DNA from: Inquilinus sp042743185
GTDB lineage: Bacteria; Pseudomonadota; Alphaproteobacteria; DSM-16000; Inquilinaceae
Direction of reading: 5' to 3'
Assembly (NCBI RefSeq): GCF_042743185.1
Contig: NZ_JBHYMS010000004.1
Coordinates: forward strand, 124,001 to 188,000
Length of the DNA: 64,000 bases
A program made the position numbers and the translations under genes. Of the stretch, positions 63,166-64,000 are shown one piece after another (within the stretch, counting starts at the first letter, position 1; every line of letters begins with the position of its first letter). The notes under the pieces are model-generated. The model had not been told where the DNA came from. It saw only the letters and a program-made list of their open reading frames with translations, and made no database searches.

Positions 63166-64000
63166 ATGGACATGCTCACCCATGAGCTGCTGGTCGCGAT
63201 CGGCATGGGGCTGCTCGGGGCGGTGATCTTCTCGGCCGTCGGCCTGGTGTCCGGCACCGATGAGACGACGACCATGGCGCCGGCCACCCTCCTCGTCGTC
63301 CTGCTCGGCGTCCCGCCGGTCGGCATCTTCACCTTCTGGCTCGCCGCCGCCGTGTCCAAGCACATGACCCATGCGATCCCGACCGCGCTTCTCGGGATCC
63401 CCGGCGACACGATGGCGGTGCCGCTGATGCAGCAGGCCACCGAGCTCCGCAATCTCGGCGTGCCCCACATCGCGCTGCGCAAGATGGTCGCCTCGGCGCT
63501 GATCGCGGCGCTGATCGCCGTGCCCCTGTCGGTGCTGTTCGCGCTCCTGATCGCCCCCTTCGGTCAGAAGATCACCAGCGCCGCGCCCTGGCTGTTCCTG
63601 ATCGCCGCGGTCCTCATCGCCCGCTTCTCGTCGGGCCGCTGGGCGTCGGTCTTCCTGCTGATCCCGTTCGTGGCGCTGATCCTGGCGTTGCAGGCCTTCA
63701 CCGCCGGCTACGGCACCAAGCTCAGCATCAGCTACTTCCTCGGCATCGCGGTCGGGCCGCTGGTGGCCGACCTGTTCTCCGCCCTGTCGCCGGCCGAGCG
63801 GGCGCGCATGGCCCGGAGCGGGCCGCGCCGCGTCTCGATCGCCCCCGAGGTCAAGGGGTGGAAGGGCTATTTCCCGAACCCACTCAAGGTCCTCGACGGC
63901 ACGCAGCTGCGCGCGGTCGCCGGCGCCGCGGTGGTCTCCAGCGCGACCTTCGTGTTCTCGCCGGTGGCGATGACGGTGGTGCTGGGCGAGGCCGTGGCCG
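63166..64000 (+). CDS. TctA-like permease (DUF112 family), 3' end outside window
   Basis: ATG 63166 with AGGAGG nine bases ahead opens 278 residues that run off the right edge. Strongly hydrophobic with repeated helices. The conserved loop GLVSGTDETTTMAPATLLVVLLGVPP stands where TctA proteins have their Gly-rich signature; AIPTALLGIPGDTMAVPLMQ is also TctA-like. These are secondary carriers that use a periplasmic binding protein and carry carboxylates such as citrate. Next to mvaA, mevalonate or 3-hydroxy-3-methylglutarate is a reasonable guess. Confidence 0.85.
   Translation, partial: MDMLTHELLVAIGMGLLGAVIFSAVGLVSGTDETTTMAPATLLVVLLGVPPVGIFTFWLAAAVSKHMTHAIPTALLGIPGDTMAVPLMQQATELRNLGVPHIALRKMVASALIAALIAVPLSVLFALLIAPFGQKITSAAPWLFLIAAVLIARFSSGRWASVFLLIPFVALILALQAFTAGYGTKLSISYFLGIAVGPLVADLFSALSPAERARMARSGPRRVSIAPEVKGWKGYFPNPLKVLDGTQLRAVAGAAVVSSATFVFSPVAMTVVLGEAVA

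Overview
The window is GC-rich throughout. It is packed with ABC importers, dehydrogenases, CoA/PLP enzymes and one-gene regulators, and many neighbours overlap at ATGA or GTGA junctions. This fits a large-genome, soil- or plant-associated alphaproteobacterium (Rhodospirillales/Rhizobiales type, for example an Inquilinus- or Azospirillum-like organism). That placement is inferred from composition and gene style; no rRNA or other marker is present. No rRNA, intact tRNA, CRISPR array or replication origin was seen.

Layout. (1) 1-13435: a catabolic locus with a partial glycoside-hydrolase-like protein, a LacI regulator, a double CaiB/BaiF CoA-transferase, a double-hotdog MaoC-like protein, an enolase-superfamily acid-sugar dehydratase and a complete five-gene oligopeptide/nickel-class ABC importer. 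Two identical LacI-type palindromes mark its two promoters. An intrinsic terminator closes it. (2) 13522-20456, minus strand: a second complete importer of the same class, its operon ending in an M32 carboxypeptidase. (3) 20665-24146: a YtrA-like GntR regulator, a creatininase-fold amidohydrolase, a ketopantoate-reductase-like protein and an SDR, tightly coupled. (4) 24147-26951: a scarred region with a tRNA 3'-end relic, a small orphan gene, a FadR-type regulator, a frameshifted FAD oxidoreductase remnant and a truncated IS630 transposase. (5) 26949-31005: an MFS transporter with an ornithine-cyclodeaminase homologue, then a HAD phosphatase and a metallophosphoesterase. (6) 31040-35316: a UgpB-like sugar/glycerol-phosphate ABC importer. 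(7) 35571-39012: a lower-GC insert with a class III aminotransferase and an RpiR regulator, followed by fused gene fragments.

(8) 39164-46366: an amidase, a five-gene urea/amide-type (HAAT) importer and a leaderless binding-protein homologue resembling AmiC. (9) 46682-48725: a MarR regulator, a 145-bp inverted-repeat element, an ABM-type monooxygenase and a zinc alcohol dehydrogenase around a 14-bp palindrome. (10) 48769-57134: a minus-strand operon (SBP, two permeases, an M20-like protein with altered metal ligands, a D-cysteine desulfhydrase/ACC deaminase homologue, an OCD-like reductase, a rhodanese) with a divergent FadR/GntR regulator. It has no ATPase of its own and looks like a pathway for a sulfur-containing amino-acid derivative. 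(11) 57247-59566: a LysR / SDR / lipocalin-like lipoprotein set. (12) 59637-64000: a MocR regulator divergent from a class II (degradative) HMG-CoA reductase, two small ORFs/membrane proteins and a TctA-like permease running off the edge. This is plausibly a mevalonate or HMG uptake-and-catabolism locus.

The common theme is nutrient scavenging. Each block pairs an uptake system with its first catabolic enzymes and a dedicated regulator. The most unusual pieces are the operator-defined LacI regulon, the M20-like protein lacking canonical metal ligands, the HMG-CoA reductase/TctA pairing, the cytoplasmic AmiC-like protein and the hairpin element at 47111-47255.
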